Of a stretch of 55,597 bases of DNA, positions 16,028-24,894 are shown piece by piece (position 1 is the stretch's first letter; every line of letters begins with the position of its first letter). Origin of the DNA: Pseudomonas sp. (GTDB lineage: Bacteria; Pseudomonadota; Gammaproteobacteria; Pseudomonadales; Pseudomonadaceae); contig NZ_JASLGE010000095.1 in NCBI RefSeq assembly GCF_030150285.1, positions 1 through 55,597 on the forward strand, in the 5' to 3' direction. Both the position numbers and the translations under genes were made by a program. The notes under the pieces were generated by a model. It worked only from the letters and a program-made list of their open reading frames with translations. It searched no databases and was not told the DNA's origin.

Positions 16028-17170
16028 TTACATCGAGGCTTCTAGCAGCCACTGATAATCATCAGCACTCGCCTCTCGCGGGTTAGTGCGGTGGCTGTGG
16101 TCAGCCAGGGCTCCCTGGATGATTTTCGGGAACAGATCTTCGGTCACACCCAGCTCGCGCAGACCTGTTGGCAGGCCCAACGTGCGCGTCATAGTGCGAA
16201 TTGCCTCTTCGAGTGTGCTGTCATCAGCCAGGCCAATGGCTTGAGCGATTCGCGCCATTTTGTGCTCGGCCACCACCGTCTCGGCCTTGCGGTTGAACGC
16301 GATGACAGCCGGCAAAAAGATCGCATTGAGGGTGCCGTGGTGCAGGCGCGGGTTGATGCCGCCCAGCGAATGACTGAGGCTGTGGACACAGCCCAAGCCC
16401 TTCTGAAAGGCCAAGGCACCCTGCAGAGAGGCACTCATCATGTTGGTGCGGCCTTCCAGGTTTTGCGGCTCCCGGGTGGCCGTTTCGATGAAACGCCAGG
16501 CACGCCACAAACCATCCAAAGCAATACCGTCCGCCGGGGGATTGAACGCCGGAGCCATGAACGTTTCCAGGCAATGAGCGATGGCATCCATCCCGGTCGC
16601 AGCGGTCATCGCCTCAGGCAGCCCAAACGTCAGTTGAGGGTCGCAGATGGCCGATTTAGGGACGACATAAGGGGAAATCACCCCGACTTTGCGACCGTCG
16701 TCCAGAATCAGGATGGCACCCCGGCCCACTTCGCTGCCCGTACCGGCGGTGGTAGGCACCGCAATCACCGGGGCGGTCGCTGAGGTGATGCGCGCCAAAC
16801 CGCCTTCAATAACGGCGAAGCTTTTCAGCGGGCCATCATGCGTAGCACAGACCGCGACCCCTTTGGCCAGGTCGATGGCCGAACCACCCCCGATGGCAAT
16901 AATGCCGTCACACCCGTGCGCTTTGTACAGAGCTACGGCTTCACGCACGGCGCTTTCGTTCGGGTTAGGCGGCGTGCCGTCGTAAATCTGCAGCGGGTGG
17001 GCGAGGTCAGTGAAGGTGCTCAAGGCACTGTCGATGATACCAGCTGCGCGCACACCGCGGTCAGTGACGATCAAAGGGCGAGTTATACCCACTCGTTGGC
17101 ACTCCGCAGGTAGAAGCGATATGGCCCCCGCCTCGAACTGAATTTGGGTAATGTAATTGATCAGGGACAT
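16028..17170 (-). CDS. Iron-containing alcohol dehydrogenase
   Basis: A 380-residue group III alcohol dehydrogenase. The nucleotide-binding GGGSAIDLAKG (about 96-106) and TTAGTGSEVGR (about 141-151) are followed by metal-site histidines in AIAHCLETF, HSLSHSLGG and LHHGTLNA. AGGAG lies 5 bases before the ATG. It is the first gene of the unit and divergent from a LysR gene. Such enzymes interconvert a primary alcohol and aldehyde with NAD(P); with the neighbouring aldehyde dehydrogenase this would turn a hydroxy-acid into a diacid. Maleylacetate reductase-like activity is another possibility for the fold, but the neighbours do not support it. Confidence 0.88.
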   Translation of the reverse strand: MSLINYITQIQFEAGAISLLPAECQRVGITRPLIVTDRGVRAAGIIDSALSTFTDLAHPLQIYDGTPPNPNESAVREAVALYKAHGCDGIIAIGGGSAIDLAKGVAVCATHDGPLKSFAVIEGGLARITSATAPVIAVPTTAGTGSEVGRGAILILDDGRKVGVISPYVVPKSAICDPQLTFGLPEAMTAATGMDAIAHCLETFMAPAFNPPADGIALDGLWRAWRFIETATREPQNLEGRTNMMSASLQGALAFQKGLGCVHSLSHSLGGINPRLHHGTLNAIFLPAVIAFNRKAETVVAEHKMARIAQAIGLADDSTLEEAIRTMTRTLGLPTGLRELGVTEDLFPKIIQGALADHSHRTNPREASADDYQWLLEASM

Positions 17171-17264
17171 AGGTCTCCTAGTGCCTTTAGGCTTTGTTAT
17201 TCTGGGCTAATCGGCCGCATTGAATGCAGCACCGTGGCGCCAGTATAGAAATCAAAACCCAGCT

Positions 17265-17285
17265 ATGGTATTGAGAACAATCCAT
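17265..17285. promoter_or_regulatory. Candidate LysR operator between the alcohol dehydrogenase and LysR genes
   Basis: The stretch contains nested inverted arms ATGG...CCAT and ATTG-AGAA-CAAT, the symmetric T-rich/A-rich form of LysR sites. It lies 27 bases before the lysR ATG and about 95 bases before the dehydrogenase start, in the shared intergenic region. This would suit autoregulation plus activation of the divergent unit. Confidence 0.45.
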
Positions 17286-17311
17286 ATAGGTATAACCATG
17301 AGCAATACCAG

Positions 17312-18256
17312 ATGACACCTTCGCTCAATTCGATCATGTCCAGACTCCACGCCAGGCACCTGCGCTTGCTGATTGAGCTGGACGAGCACCGCTCGCTGCT
17401 CGGGGCCGCGAGCAGCGTCGGCCTCACTCAACCGGGCGCGAGCAAAGCGCTGCAAGAGATTGAAACGACCTTTGGCACAGCGCTCTTCACACGAACCAAC
17501 CGGGGCCTGGAACCCACAGCGGCTGGCTACTGTGCAATCCGTTACGCACGCGTGGTCCAGACCGATATTTCAAACCTTCGGCATGACCTTGATGCGATCT
17601 TGCGGGGTGTGGGCGGGCGTCTTGCTGTGGGCGCAATCATGGGTGCAGTTCCGCTGCTAATGAAGGCCGTTTCTCAACTGATTGCCATCCAGCCCGAGAT
17701 GTCGTTCGAAATCGTCGAGGACACCAGTGGGTCACTACTGGCACAGATCGAAAGTGGCCGACTGGATATGGCCCTGTGCCGAACGTGCGTGAGCAGCTCG
17801 CCGCACCTGCTCTCGAGTTCGCTTATTCAGGATGAAACGCTGGCCGTCATCGCCAGTGTCGATCACCCACTCAAGGGCGCGAAGACGTTAAGCCTGGAGC
17901 AATTGGCTGACAGCCGCTGGATCGCGTACCGGGCAAACATGCCGATGCGGGTGCAACTGGAGCGCGAGTTTCACGATGCCGGGATCCGCTTCCCGCTTCA
18001 CCTGGTCGAGACCACGTCCATTCTGGCGACCTTGTCGCTGCTGCAAAACTTGCCTGATTTCGTGGCCCTGGTGTCGATCGATGTGGCGAACCAATGCGCC
18101 CAGCACCATCGAATTCAAATCCTGCCACTCTCAATGAGTTCGGTCAGCGACCCCTACGAACTGGTCACCCGCAGGGGCTCTCAGGCCACGCCGGCCATGA
18201 AACACCTGGCGCAGTTACTGCTGCCCCCCGCCCAGAATGAGGTGCCCAGGGCTTGA
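17312..18256 (+). CDS. LysR-family regulator of the dehydrogenase/MFS unit
   Basis: A 314-residue LysR protein. The HTH is RLLIELDEHRSLLGAASSVG with recognition helix LTQPGASKALQEIE (about residues 16-50), and the effector domain occupies about 100-300. The LTQPGASKAL form resembles GbpR-type regulators of sugar-related genes. The ATG at 17312 is overlapped by the stop of a five-codon frame, ATG AGC AAT ACC AGA TGA at 17298-17315, which may couple initiation. An ATG at 17336 is a weaker alternative. It is divergent from the iron alcohol dehydrogenase and presumably controls it. Confidence 0.88.
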   Translation: MTPSLNSIMSRLHARHLRLLIELDEHRSLLGAASSVGLTQPGASKALQEIETTFGTALFTRTNRGLEPTAAGYCAIRYARVVQTDISNLRHDLDAILRGVGGRLAVGAIMGAVPLLMKAVSQLIAIQPEMSFEIVEDTSGSLLAQIESGRLDMALCRTCVSSSPHLLSSSLIQDETLAVIASVDHPLKGAKTLSLEQLADSRWIAYRANMPMRVQLEREFHDAGIRFPLHLVETTSILATLSLLQNLPDFVALVSIDVANQCAQHHRIQILPLSMSSVSDPYELVTRRGSQATPAMKHLAQLLLPPAQNEVPRA

Positions 18257-18274
18257 CTCAACCCGCCCAATAAA

Positions 18275-18296
18275 AAGGCCTCCCGAGGGAGGCCTT
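18275..18296. terminator. Intrinsic terminator for thyA
   Basis: Perfect arms AAGGCCTCCC and GGGAGGCCTT with a very tight loop. On the minus strand the hairpin is followed by TTTTTATT, so it terminates the thyA transcript. The plus-strand side lacks a T-run, so the lysR gene gains little. Confidence 0.85.
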
Positions 18297-18312
18297 GGAC
18301 GGACACGCGGGC

Positions 18313-19284
18313 TTACACCGCCATCGGCGCGGTCATGGGGGCGTGGTGCTGGTAGCCCTCAAGGCTGAAGTCGCCCGGTTCGATCAAGCCCAGCCATTCA
18401 GGTTGGTACACGCCCGTTTTGGCGAACTCCGGTACGCGGTCCGAAATCACCAGTTTCGGCATCGGGAACGGTTCGCGGGTCAATTGTTCATTGAGCATGT
18501 CCAGGTGGTTTTCATACACATGGGCATCGCCAATGAAGTAGGTGAACCAGCGCGGCGTGTAGCCGGTCAGGCGGCCGATCAGGCTCAGCAGTGCCGCGCC
18601 TTCGGTCAGGTTGAACGGCGTGCCCAGGCCCAGGTCGTTGGAGCGAATGTAGAGGGTCAGGGAGATTTCCTTGGTCTCGACATTCGGGTGGAACTGGTAC
18701 AGCAAGTGGCACGGCGGCAGGGCCATTTCGTCGAGCTGGGCGCAGTTCCAACCGTGGAACAGGATACGGCGGCTGCCCGGGTCGTTGATGATGGTGTCCA
18801 CGCACTGGCGCACCTGGTCGATGGCCTTGTACAGCACCACGTAGGCTTGACCGTCTTCTTCACCTTCGGCGATCTGACGGTAACCTTGGCTCAGGCACAA
18901 CTCGATAGCCGCCAGGTTGCTGCGCGCGATCTGCTTGTAGGCTGGCCACTTGCGCCATTGCACACCGTAGATTTCACCCAGGTCGTCTTCACCCTGGCGG
19001 AACGGGTTGGCCAGCCATTGCGCGTTTTCGTTGGCGTTCTGGTCCCACACCTTGCAGCCCAGCGCACGGAAGTCCGCCGCACTGTTGACCGGGCGCAAGA
19101 AGCCGCACATCTCGCCAATGGCCGACTTGAACGCCATGCGGCGCGTGGTGATGGCCGGGAAGCCTTCCTTGAGGTCGTAGCGCAACATCGCACCGGGCAG
19201 ACTGATGGTCTTCACGCCCGTACGGTTGGCTTGCAAGGTGCCATGCTTGATGACGTTGGCAACGAGGTCGAGATATTGCTTCAT
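18313..19284 (-). CDS. thyA: Thymidylate synthase
   Basis: ThyA methylates dUMP to dTMP using 5,10-methylenetetrahydrofolate, producing the dihydrofolate that FolA (79-591) recycles. The 323-residue protein has the longer Pseudomonas form (E. coli ThyA is 264). Visible: SADFRALGCKVWDQNANENAQW, the catalytic Cys-192 in PPCH, QFHPNVETKEISLTLYIRSND with the Asn-side dUMP contacts, and GTPFNL. The start is the ATG at 19284; the open frame continues to 19575 through the end of lgt, but MKQYLDLVANVIKHG is the family N-terminus. It follows lgt by 53 bases, a gap that holds a hairpin GCAGGGC / GCCCTGC (19305-19325). Confidence 0.97.
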   Translation of the reverse strand: MKQYLDLVANVIKHGTLQANRTGVKTISLPGAMLRYDLKEGFPAITTRRMAFKSAIGEMCGFLRPVNSAADFRALGCKVWDQNANENAQWLANPFRQGEDDLGEIYGVQWRKWPAYKQIARSNLAAIELCLSQGYRQIAEGEEDGQAYVVLYKAIDQVRQCVDTIINDPGSRRILFHGWNCAQLDEMALPPCHLLYQFHPNVETKEISLTLYIRSNDLGLGTPFNLTEGAALLSLIGRLTGYTPRWFTYFIGDAHVYENHLDMLNEQLTREPFPMPKLVISDRVPEFAKTGVYQPEWLGLIEPGDFSLEGYQHHAPMTAPMAV

Positions 19285-19337
19285 GGTTTTCCTACCGTTT
19301 GAATGCAGGGCGTTGTGGGCCCTGCGATTCGACTGTA

Positions 19338-20141
19338 TTACGCGGCTTTTTGAGCCGCCGGATCGCGGTGATAAGCCCACCAGATAAGGAACAGGCCACC
19401 TGCGACCATCGGGATGCAGAGAATTTGCCCCATCGTCACCCAGCCAAACGCCAGGTAGCCCAGCTGGGCATCCGGCACACGGACGAATTCGACGATAAAG
19501 CGGAAGATGCCGTAGAACAGGGCAAACATGCCCGAAACGGCCATGGTTGGGCGCGGTTTGCGCGAATACAACCAAAGAATCAGGAACAGCGCCACACCTT
19601 CCAGGGCGAACTGGTAAAGCTGCGACGGATGGCGCGCCAGTTGCTGCGGGTCAGTGGGGAAAATCATCGCCCACGGCACATCGCTGGCCTTGCCCCACAG
19701 CTCGGCGTTAATGAAGTTGCCGATGCGCCCGGCCCCCAAGCCGATGGGTACCACGGGGGCGATAAAGTCCATGATCTGGAAAAACGACTTGCCGTTGCGC
19801 TTGCCGAAGCCCCAGACAGCCAGCATCACGCCGATCAACCCGCCGTGGAACGCCATGCCGCCCTTCCACACTTCGAAAATCAGCAGTGGGTTGGCGATAT
19901 AGGCGCTCAGGTCGTAGAACAGCACATAACCCAGGCGGCCCCCGACAATCACGCCCATGGCGACCCAGAACACCAGATCAGAGAGCTTTTCTTTGGTCCA
20001 GGTCGGGTCGAAGCGGTTGAGGCGTCGCGACAGGATCAACCAGGCAGCACCAATGCCGATCAGGTACATCAACCCGTACCAATGGATTTTCAGCGGTCCG
20101 ATGGCCAATGCCACCGGGTCAATCTGCGGGTAAGGCAGCAT
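19338..20141 (-). CDS. lgt: Prolipoprotein diacylglyceryl transferase
   Basis: Lgt transfers diacylglyceryl from phosphatidylglycerol to the lipobox cysteine of prolipoproteins in the inner membrane, the first step of lipoprotein maturation. The 267-residue protein has about seven membrane helices, with HWYGLMYLIGIGAAW near the start, the conserved His-Gly pair in FHGGLIGVM and the Lgt signature GRIGNFINAELWG. It lies 12 bases after the TSUP permease gene and upstream of thyA, an arrangement common in gamma-proteobacteria. Confidence 0.97.
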   Translation of the reverse strand: MLPYPQIDPVALAIGPLKIHWYGLMYLIGIGAAWLILSRRLNRFDPTWTKEKLSDLVFWVAMGVIVGGRLGYVLFYDLSAYIANPLLIFEVWKGGMAFHGGLIGVMLAVWGFGKRNGKSFFQIMDFIAPVVPIGLGAGRIGNFINAELWGKASDVPWAMIFPTDPQQLARHPSQLYQFALEGVALFLILWLYSRKPRPTMAVSGMFALFYGIFRFIVEFVRVPDAQLGYLAFGWVTMGQILCIPMVAGGLFLIWWAYHRDPAAQKAA

Positions 20142-20153
20142 TGCGACTCCTTG

Positions 20154-20936
20154 TTAGATCAGGAAACTCACGCCGACACAGAACAACAGTGCGGCAAACA
20201 GCCGTTTCAGCAAGCGTGGCGAAAGCTTATGGGCCAAACGCGCACCAAAACGGGCGAAAAACATGCTGGTCAGGGCAATCCCGAGCAGCGCCGGCAAGTA
20301 AACGAACCCGAGACTATGCGCGGGTAAGTCGGGGTTGTGCCAGCCAACAATCATGAAACTTAATGCACCGACGACCGCAATCGGCAAACCACAGGCCGCC
20401 GATGTCGCCACGGCTTGTTGCATGGGCACGCTGCGCCAGCTCAAGAAAGGTACGGTCAGAGAGCCACCGCCAATCCCGAAAATCGCTGAAGCCCAGCCAA
20501 TCACGCTACCCGCAAGTGTCAGGCCGACCTTGCCTGGCACCGCTGCGGTGGCTTTGGGTTGCAGGCCAAACGCCATTTGCACCGCGATCACCAACGCAAA
20601 CACACCAATGATTTTCTGCAAGTGCGGCCCGGCAATCGCTTCGGCCGTCAACGCGCCAATACCTGCGCCAATTAAAATACCCAGGGTCATCCACAAGAAC
20701 AGTGGCCAACGCACCGCGCCTTTGCGGTTGTGTTCACGGATCGAATTGATTGAGGTGAAGATGATCGTCGCCAGTGAAGTACCCACGGCCAGGTGAGTCA
20801 GCACGGCGCTGTCAAACCCCTGCGCAGTGAAGCTAAACACCAGCACCGGCACAATAATGATCCCGCCACCGACCCCGAACAATCCGGCCAGCACCCCCGC
20901 GAAACCTCCCAATACCAGATAGAGCAGAAATTCCAT
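20154..20936 (-). CDS. TSUP family (TauE/SafE) membrane permease
   Basis: A 260-residue inner-membrane protein with about eight helices and the duplicated TSUP glycine-rich motif: GLFGVGGGIIIVPVLVF in the first half and AIFGIGGGSLTVPFLSW in the second. The family carries sulfite, sulfoacetate or other small anions. The start is the ATG at 20936, preceded by a G-rich ribosome site; the frame is open to 20990 but the MEFLLYLVLGG start fits the family. It lies immediately upstream of lgt. The substrate is not indicated by the neighbours. Confidence 0.88.
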   Translation of the reverse strand: MEFLLYLVLGGFAGVLAGLFGVGGGIIIVPVLVFSFTAQGFDSAVLTHLAVGTSLATIIFTSINSIREHNRKGAVRWPLFLWMTLGILIGAGIGALTAEAIAGPHLQKIIGVFALVIAVQMAFGLQPKATAAVPGKVGLTLAGSVIGWASAIFGIGGGSLTVPFLSWRSVPMQQAVATSAACGLPIAVVGALSFMIVGWHNPDLPAHSLGFVYLPALLGIALTSMFFARFGARLAHKLSPRLLKRLFAALLFCVGVSFLI

Positions 20937-21055
20937 GACGCCCCCCACAGTGTGATCCGCATGGTAACGGAGCAAGGGCTTGGGCTCCACTGCATGGCGC
21001 GAGACGCTCGGGCAATCTATAAGTAGTGTGGTTAAAAAAACATTAAGGACCGCTC

Positions 21056-21802
21056 ATGTGTCTGATCGTCTTCGCTTGGCAACCCGGCCAGGCGCACCCT
21101 CTGGTGGTTGCCGCCAACCGTGATGAATTCTATGCACGCCCCAGCAAAGCGCTGGCGCAGTGGGCCGAAGCGCCGCAGGTGTACGCCGGTCGCGACCTCC
21201 AGGCGGGCGGTACCTGGCTGGGCGTGGGGGCCGATGGCCGCTTTGCCGCACTGACCAATATTCGTGAACAGCACCAATCGCCCGGGCGGCATTCACGGGG
21301 CGAGTTGGTGTCTGATTTCTTGAGTGGCAGCCTGCCCATTGGTGAATATTTCAAAAAAGTAGGACTCCGTTCAGTTGATTACGCCGGATTTAACCTGCTG
21401 TTAGGCACCCGCGATCAACTCTGGCATTTCAACTCACAAGACCTGGCCCCGCAGCCCTTGAGCCCAGGCGTTTATGGCTTGTCGAATGCCGGGCTGGATA
21501 CGCCGTGGCCCAAGCTGCTCAGGGCCAAGGCAGCACTGACCGAGGTGCTGGGCGACCCTCACCCGCAAGCGTTGTTGGCGCTGCTCAAAGACCCCGAACA
21601 GGCACCGTTCAGTGAACTGCCGGACACCGGGGTCGGGTTGGCCACTGAGAAGCTGTTGTCGAGTGTGTTTATCGCCAGCACCAATTACGGTACACGCGCC
21701 AGCACCGCGCTGATCGTCAACGCCGATGGCTCACGGGTGATGGTGGAGCACAGCTTCGGGCCACATGGCGGGCACTTGGGCGAGGTGCATTTAACCGTGT
21801 AG
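21056..21802 (+). CDS. NRDE (TANGO2-like) family protein
   Basis: A 248-residue protein of the NRDE/TANGO2 family, recognised by MCLIVFAW at the start, with Cys-2 exposed after methionine removal, and the motif ANRDEF (Asn-21 to Glu-24). The family has an Ntn-hydrolase-like fold; eukaryotic TANGO2 has been linked to haem and lipid handling, but the bacterial role is not settled. AAGGA lies about 7 bases before the ATG and a TATAAG -10-like box about 30 bases before that. It is divergent from the TSUP-lgt-thyA unit and probably monocistronic. Confidence 0.85.
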   Translation: MCLIVFAWQPGQAHPLVVAANRDEFYARPSKALAQWAEAPQVYAGRDLQAGGTWLGVGADGRFAALTNIREQHQSPGRHSRGELVSDFLSGSLPIGEYFKKVGLRSVDYAGFNLLLGTRDQLWHFNSQDLAPQPLSPGVYGLSNAGLDTPWPKLLRAKAALTEVLGDPHPQALLALLKDPEQAPFSELPDTGVGLATEKLLSSVFIASTNYGTRASTALIVNADGSRVMVEHSFGPHGGHLGEVHLTV

Positions 21803-21913
21803 GAGGGGCCGCCCCGCCTTCAACGCCGCGCTGTCATTCAGCACTCCTTGGCCGTGTCGCGGCTAACCCGGTGTGAGACCAGCGTGGTTTAAGGGGGCCC
21901 TTTAGATCAAAAG

Positions 21914-21965
21914 CCAGATCAAAAGATCACGAGCAAGCTCGTTCCCACAAACGCTGCTCCTACAC
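21914..21965. repeat. Degenerate REP element
   Basis: Contains AAAAGATCACGAGCAAGCTC and a GCTCCTAC end, matching one arm of the elements at 25561-25623 and 51387-51456, but the left arm is degraded. It lies between the convergent NRDE and ptsP genes. Confidence 0.55.
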
Positions 21966-21970
21966 AAGGC

Positions 21971-24250
21971 TCAATACGGTTTGATCGCCGCCGGGTTCAT
22001 CATGCGGGTCAGGCCCATGTTTTTCAGGGCCAGTTGCACGGTGCTGCGAATCACTTGAGGGTTGTCGATGGTCATGACTTCAGCCAGCAGTTCACGGGCG
22101 CGGCTCAGGCTGACCTGGCGCAGCATCCATTTCACTTTCGGCAGGTTGGTGGCGTTCATCGACAAGCTGTCAAAACCCATCGCCATAAGCAGAATCGCCG
22201 CGGCCGGGTCACCGGCCATTTCACCGCAGATACTCACCGGTTTGCCTTCGGCATGGGCGTCGCGCACCACGGTTTGCAGCGCTTGCAGCACCGCCGGGTG
22301 CAGGTAGTCGTACAGGTCGGCCACCCGTGGGTTGTTACGGTCCACGGCCAACAGGTATTGCGTCAGGTCATTGGAGCCCACTGACAGAAAGTCGACCTGG
22401 CGGGCCAGCTCTTTGGTCTGATAAACCGCTGCCGGAATCTCGATCATCACACCAATCGGCGGCATGGCCACGTCGGTGCCTTCGTCGCGCACCTCGCCCC
22501 AGGCACGGTGCAACAGGTGCAAGGCTTCTTCGAGTTCATGGGTGCCGGAGATCATTGGCAGCAAGATACGCAGGTTGTCCAGGCCTTCGCTGGCCTTGAG
22601 CATGGCGCGGGCCTGCACCAGGAAAATTTCCGGGTGGTCGAGGGTCACGCGAATCCCGCGCCAGCCCAGGAACGGGTTGTCTTCCTTGATCGGGAAGTAA
22701 GACAGTGACTTGTCGCCGCCAATGTCCAGGCTGCGCATGGTCACGGGTTGCGGATGGAAGGCCGCCAATTGCTCGCGATAAATCGCCAGTTGCTCCTTTT
22801 CGCTCGGAAAACGTTGGTTGATCATGAACGGCACTTCGGTGCGGTACAGACCCACACCTTCGGCCCCACGCTGTTGCGCCCGCGCCACATCGGCCAGCAA
22901 GCCAGTGTTGACCCACAACGGCATGCGGTGATTGTCCGGGGTGATGCACGGCAGTTCACGCAAGGCATCCAGCCCTTGGGACAACTGGCGCTCTTCCTCC
23001 ACGACATCGGCGTATTGCTTGCGCAACACGTCGCTGGGGTTGGTGTAGACCTCGCCGTGATAGCCATCGACGATCATCTGAATGCCATCGACCTTGGAGT
23101 ACGGCAGGTCAACCAGGCCCATCACCGTCGGGATGCCCATGGCCCGCGCCAGAATCGCGACGTGGGAGTTGCCCGAACCCAGTACCGACACCAGACCGAC
23201 CAGTTTGCCTTCGGGCACTTCACCGAGCATGGTCGCGGTCAGTTCTTCGCTGACCAGAATGGTGTTGTCCGGGTAGACCATGGTCTGCTGGCGATCATGC
23301 TGCAAGTAAGCCAGCAGACGCCGCCCCAGGTCGCGCACATCGGACGCCCGCTCGCGCAGGTAATCGTCGTCCATAAGTTCGAAGCGGTTGACGTGATCGG
23401 TCACCACCTGGCGCAGCGCGCCTTGGGCCCATTGGCCGGTGTTGATCACTTTTTTGACTTCGAGGCCCAGCGACGCGTCGTCGAGCATCATCAGGTACAC
23501 GTCGAACAGGGCCTGTTCTTCGGGGCGCAACTGAGTGGCGAGTTTTTTGGACACCGCGCGCATGTCATTGCGCACGCCTTCGAGGGCCGTTTTGAACAGG
23601 GCAATTTCAGCGGGAATGTCGGTGACGGCTTTATCAGGCACCACGTCCAGATCTGCCGGCGGCAGCATGACCACCGCCGTGCCGACCGCTGCACCGGGCG
23701 AACCCGGTACCCCCACGAACTTGGCTTCCTGAATTCCCTTGCCCTGACGCCCCAAGCCACGAATCGAGCCTGTGGCTTCAGCGTGGGCAATAACCCCCGC
23801 CAGCTGTGCGCTCATGGTCACAAGGAAGGCTTCTTCGCCTTCGTCGAACTGGCGGCGTTCCTTTTGCTGGATGACCAGAACCCCCACCACGCGGCGGTGG
23901 TGAATGATCGGTGCACCGAGGAAAGAGGCGTAGCGCTCTTCACCCGTCTCGGCAAAATAGCGGTAGCGAGGGTGATCGGCGGCGTTTTCGAGGTTCAGAG
24001 GTTCTTCGCGGGTACCCACCAGGCCTACCAGGCCTTCGTTGGGGGCCATGCTGACCTTGCCGATCGAACGCTTGTTCAAGCCTTCGGTCGCCATCAGCAC
24101 AAAACGGTTGGTCTCTGGATCAAGCAAATAGACCGAGCAGACCTGACTGCCCATAGCCTCTTTGACGCGCAACACAATAATCCCCAACGCCGCCTTCAGA
24201 TCTTTGGCGGCGTTAACTTCCTGGACGATCTTGCGCAGCGTATTGAGCAT
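21971..24250 (-). CDS. ptsP: PEP-protein phosphotransferase PtsP (EI-Ntr)
   Basis: PtsP is the first kinase of the nitrogen-related PTS, passing phosphate from phosphoenolpyruvate to NPr and then EIIA-Ntr as a regulatory signal rather than for sugar uptake. The 759-residue protein has an N-terminal GAF domain (about 16-158), a PEP-utiliser N domain, the phospho-accepting His-363 in GSGNSHVAILARAMG, and a C-terminal PEP-binding barrel with CGEMAGDP near residue 670. A GAF-plus-EI fusion of this length is diagnostic for PtsP. It follows rppH by 21 bases, so the two form an operon, as in many gamma-proteobacteria. Confidence 0.96.
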   Translation of the reverse strand: MLNTLRKIVQEVNAAKDLKAALGIIVLRVKEAMGSQVCSVYLLDPETNRFVLMATEGLNKRSIGKVSMAPNEGLVGLVGTREEPLNLENAADHPRYRYFAETGEERYASFLGAPIIHHRRVVGVLVIQQKERRQFDEGEEAFLVTMSAQLAGVIAHAEATGSIRGLGRQGKGIQEAKFVGVPGSPGAAVGTAVVMLPPADLDVVPDKAVTDIPAEIALFKTALEGVRNDMRAVSKKLATQLRPEEQALFDVYLMMLDDASLGLEVKKVINTGQWAQGALRQVVTDHVNRFELMDDDYLRERASDVRDLGRRLLAYLQHDRQQTMVYPDNTILVSEELTATMLGEVPEGKLVGLVSVLGSGNSHVAILARAMGIPTVMGLVDLPYSKVDGIQMIVDGYHGEVYTNPSDVLRKQYADVVEEERQLSQGLDALRELPCITPDNHRMPLWVNTGLLADVARAQQRGAEGVGLYRTEVPFMINQRFPSEKEQLAIYREQLAAFHPQPVTMRSLDIGGDKSLSYFPIKEDNPFLGWRGIRVTLDHPEIFLVQARAMLKASEGLDNLRILLPMISGTHELEEALHLLHRAWGEVRDEGTDVAMPPIGVMIEIPAAVYQTKELARQVDFLSVGSNDLTQYLLAVDRNNPRVADLYDYLHPAVLQALQTVVRDAHAEGKPVSICGEMAGDPAAAILLMAMGFDSLSMNATNLPKVKWMLRQVSLSRARELLAEVMTIDNPQVIRSTVQLALKNMGLTRMMNPAAIKPY

Positions 24251-24271
24251 GGCTCGGGGTCGAACTCCGTG

Positions 24272-24751
24272 TCAGGCGCGCGTTAAAAGGCGCGGGGCAA
24301 GCTCTTTGAGAGCGCGACGGTAAACCTCGCGCTTGAATGTCACCACCTGGCCCAACGGGTACCAATAACTGACCCAGCGCCAGCCATCGAACTCCGGTTT
24401 ACCGGTCAAATCCATCCGTACCCGTTGTTCGTTAGACACCAGGCGCAGTAAAAACCACTTCTGCTTCTGGCCGATACACAACGGTTGGCTGTGGGTACGG
24501 ACCAGACGCTGCGGCAAACGATAACGCAACCAGCCGCGTGTACAGGCTAGTATTTCGACATCATCGCGCTCAAGGCCAACTTCTTCGTTCAACTCACGGT
24601 ACAAGGCGTCTTCAGGCGTTTCGTCAGGGTTGATACCGCCCTGCGGAAACTGCCACGCGTCTTGATTGATACGGCGAGCCCAAAGTACCTGGCCAGCATC
24701 ATTTGTCAGAATAATCCCGACATTAGGGCGGAAACCATCGGGGTCGATCAC
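24272..24751 (-). CDS. rppH: RNA pyrophosphohydrolase
   Basis: RppH removes pyrophosphate from the 5' end of mRNAs, opening them to RNase E decay. The 159-residue protein matches the family in length. The Nudix box is GINPDETPEDALYRELNEEV (about 38-57) with the REL..EE catalytic glutamates. The start is GTG at 24751, giving MIDPDGFRPNVGIIL, with GAGG 8 bases before; the frame runs open to 24793 without a better start. It lies upstream of ptsP and is divergent from the HAD phosphatase gene. Confidence 0.94.
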   Translation of the reverse strand: MIDPDGFRPNVGIILTNDAGQVLWARRINQDAWQFPQGGINPDETPEDALYRELNEEVGLERDDVEILACTRGWLRYRLPQRLVRTHSQPLCIGQKQKWFLLRLVSNEQRVRMDLTGKPEFDGWRWVSYWYPLGQVVTFKREVYRRALKELAPRLLTRA

Positions 24752-24894
24752 GGCAACAACCTCGCAGACGCATATCACCGCATTGTTCCACAAAGGTTGT
24801 TAAAGCAGCAACGCGCCTTCCTGCCTTATGTGCACTCTTATTAAAAGACCGTATTCTTGTGGGCTTTCCACCGACAGCACAGCGGGTAATTGCA

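Noticed and set aside
19285..19575. N-terminal extension of ThyA
   Set aside because: The upstream codons overlap the end of lgt and the family N-terminus is at 19284.
22748..24286. A 512-codon open frame antisense to ptsP
   Set aside because: PtsP has clear GAF and EI motifs across the whole stretch. The opposite frame is His/Gln-rich and has no recognisable domain.
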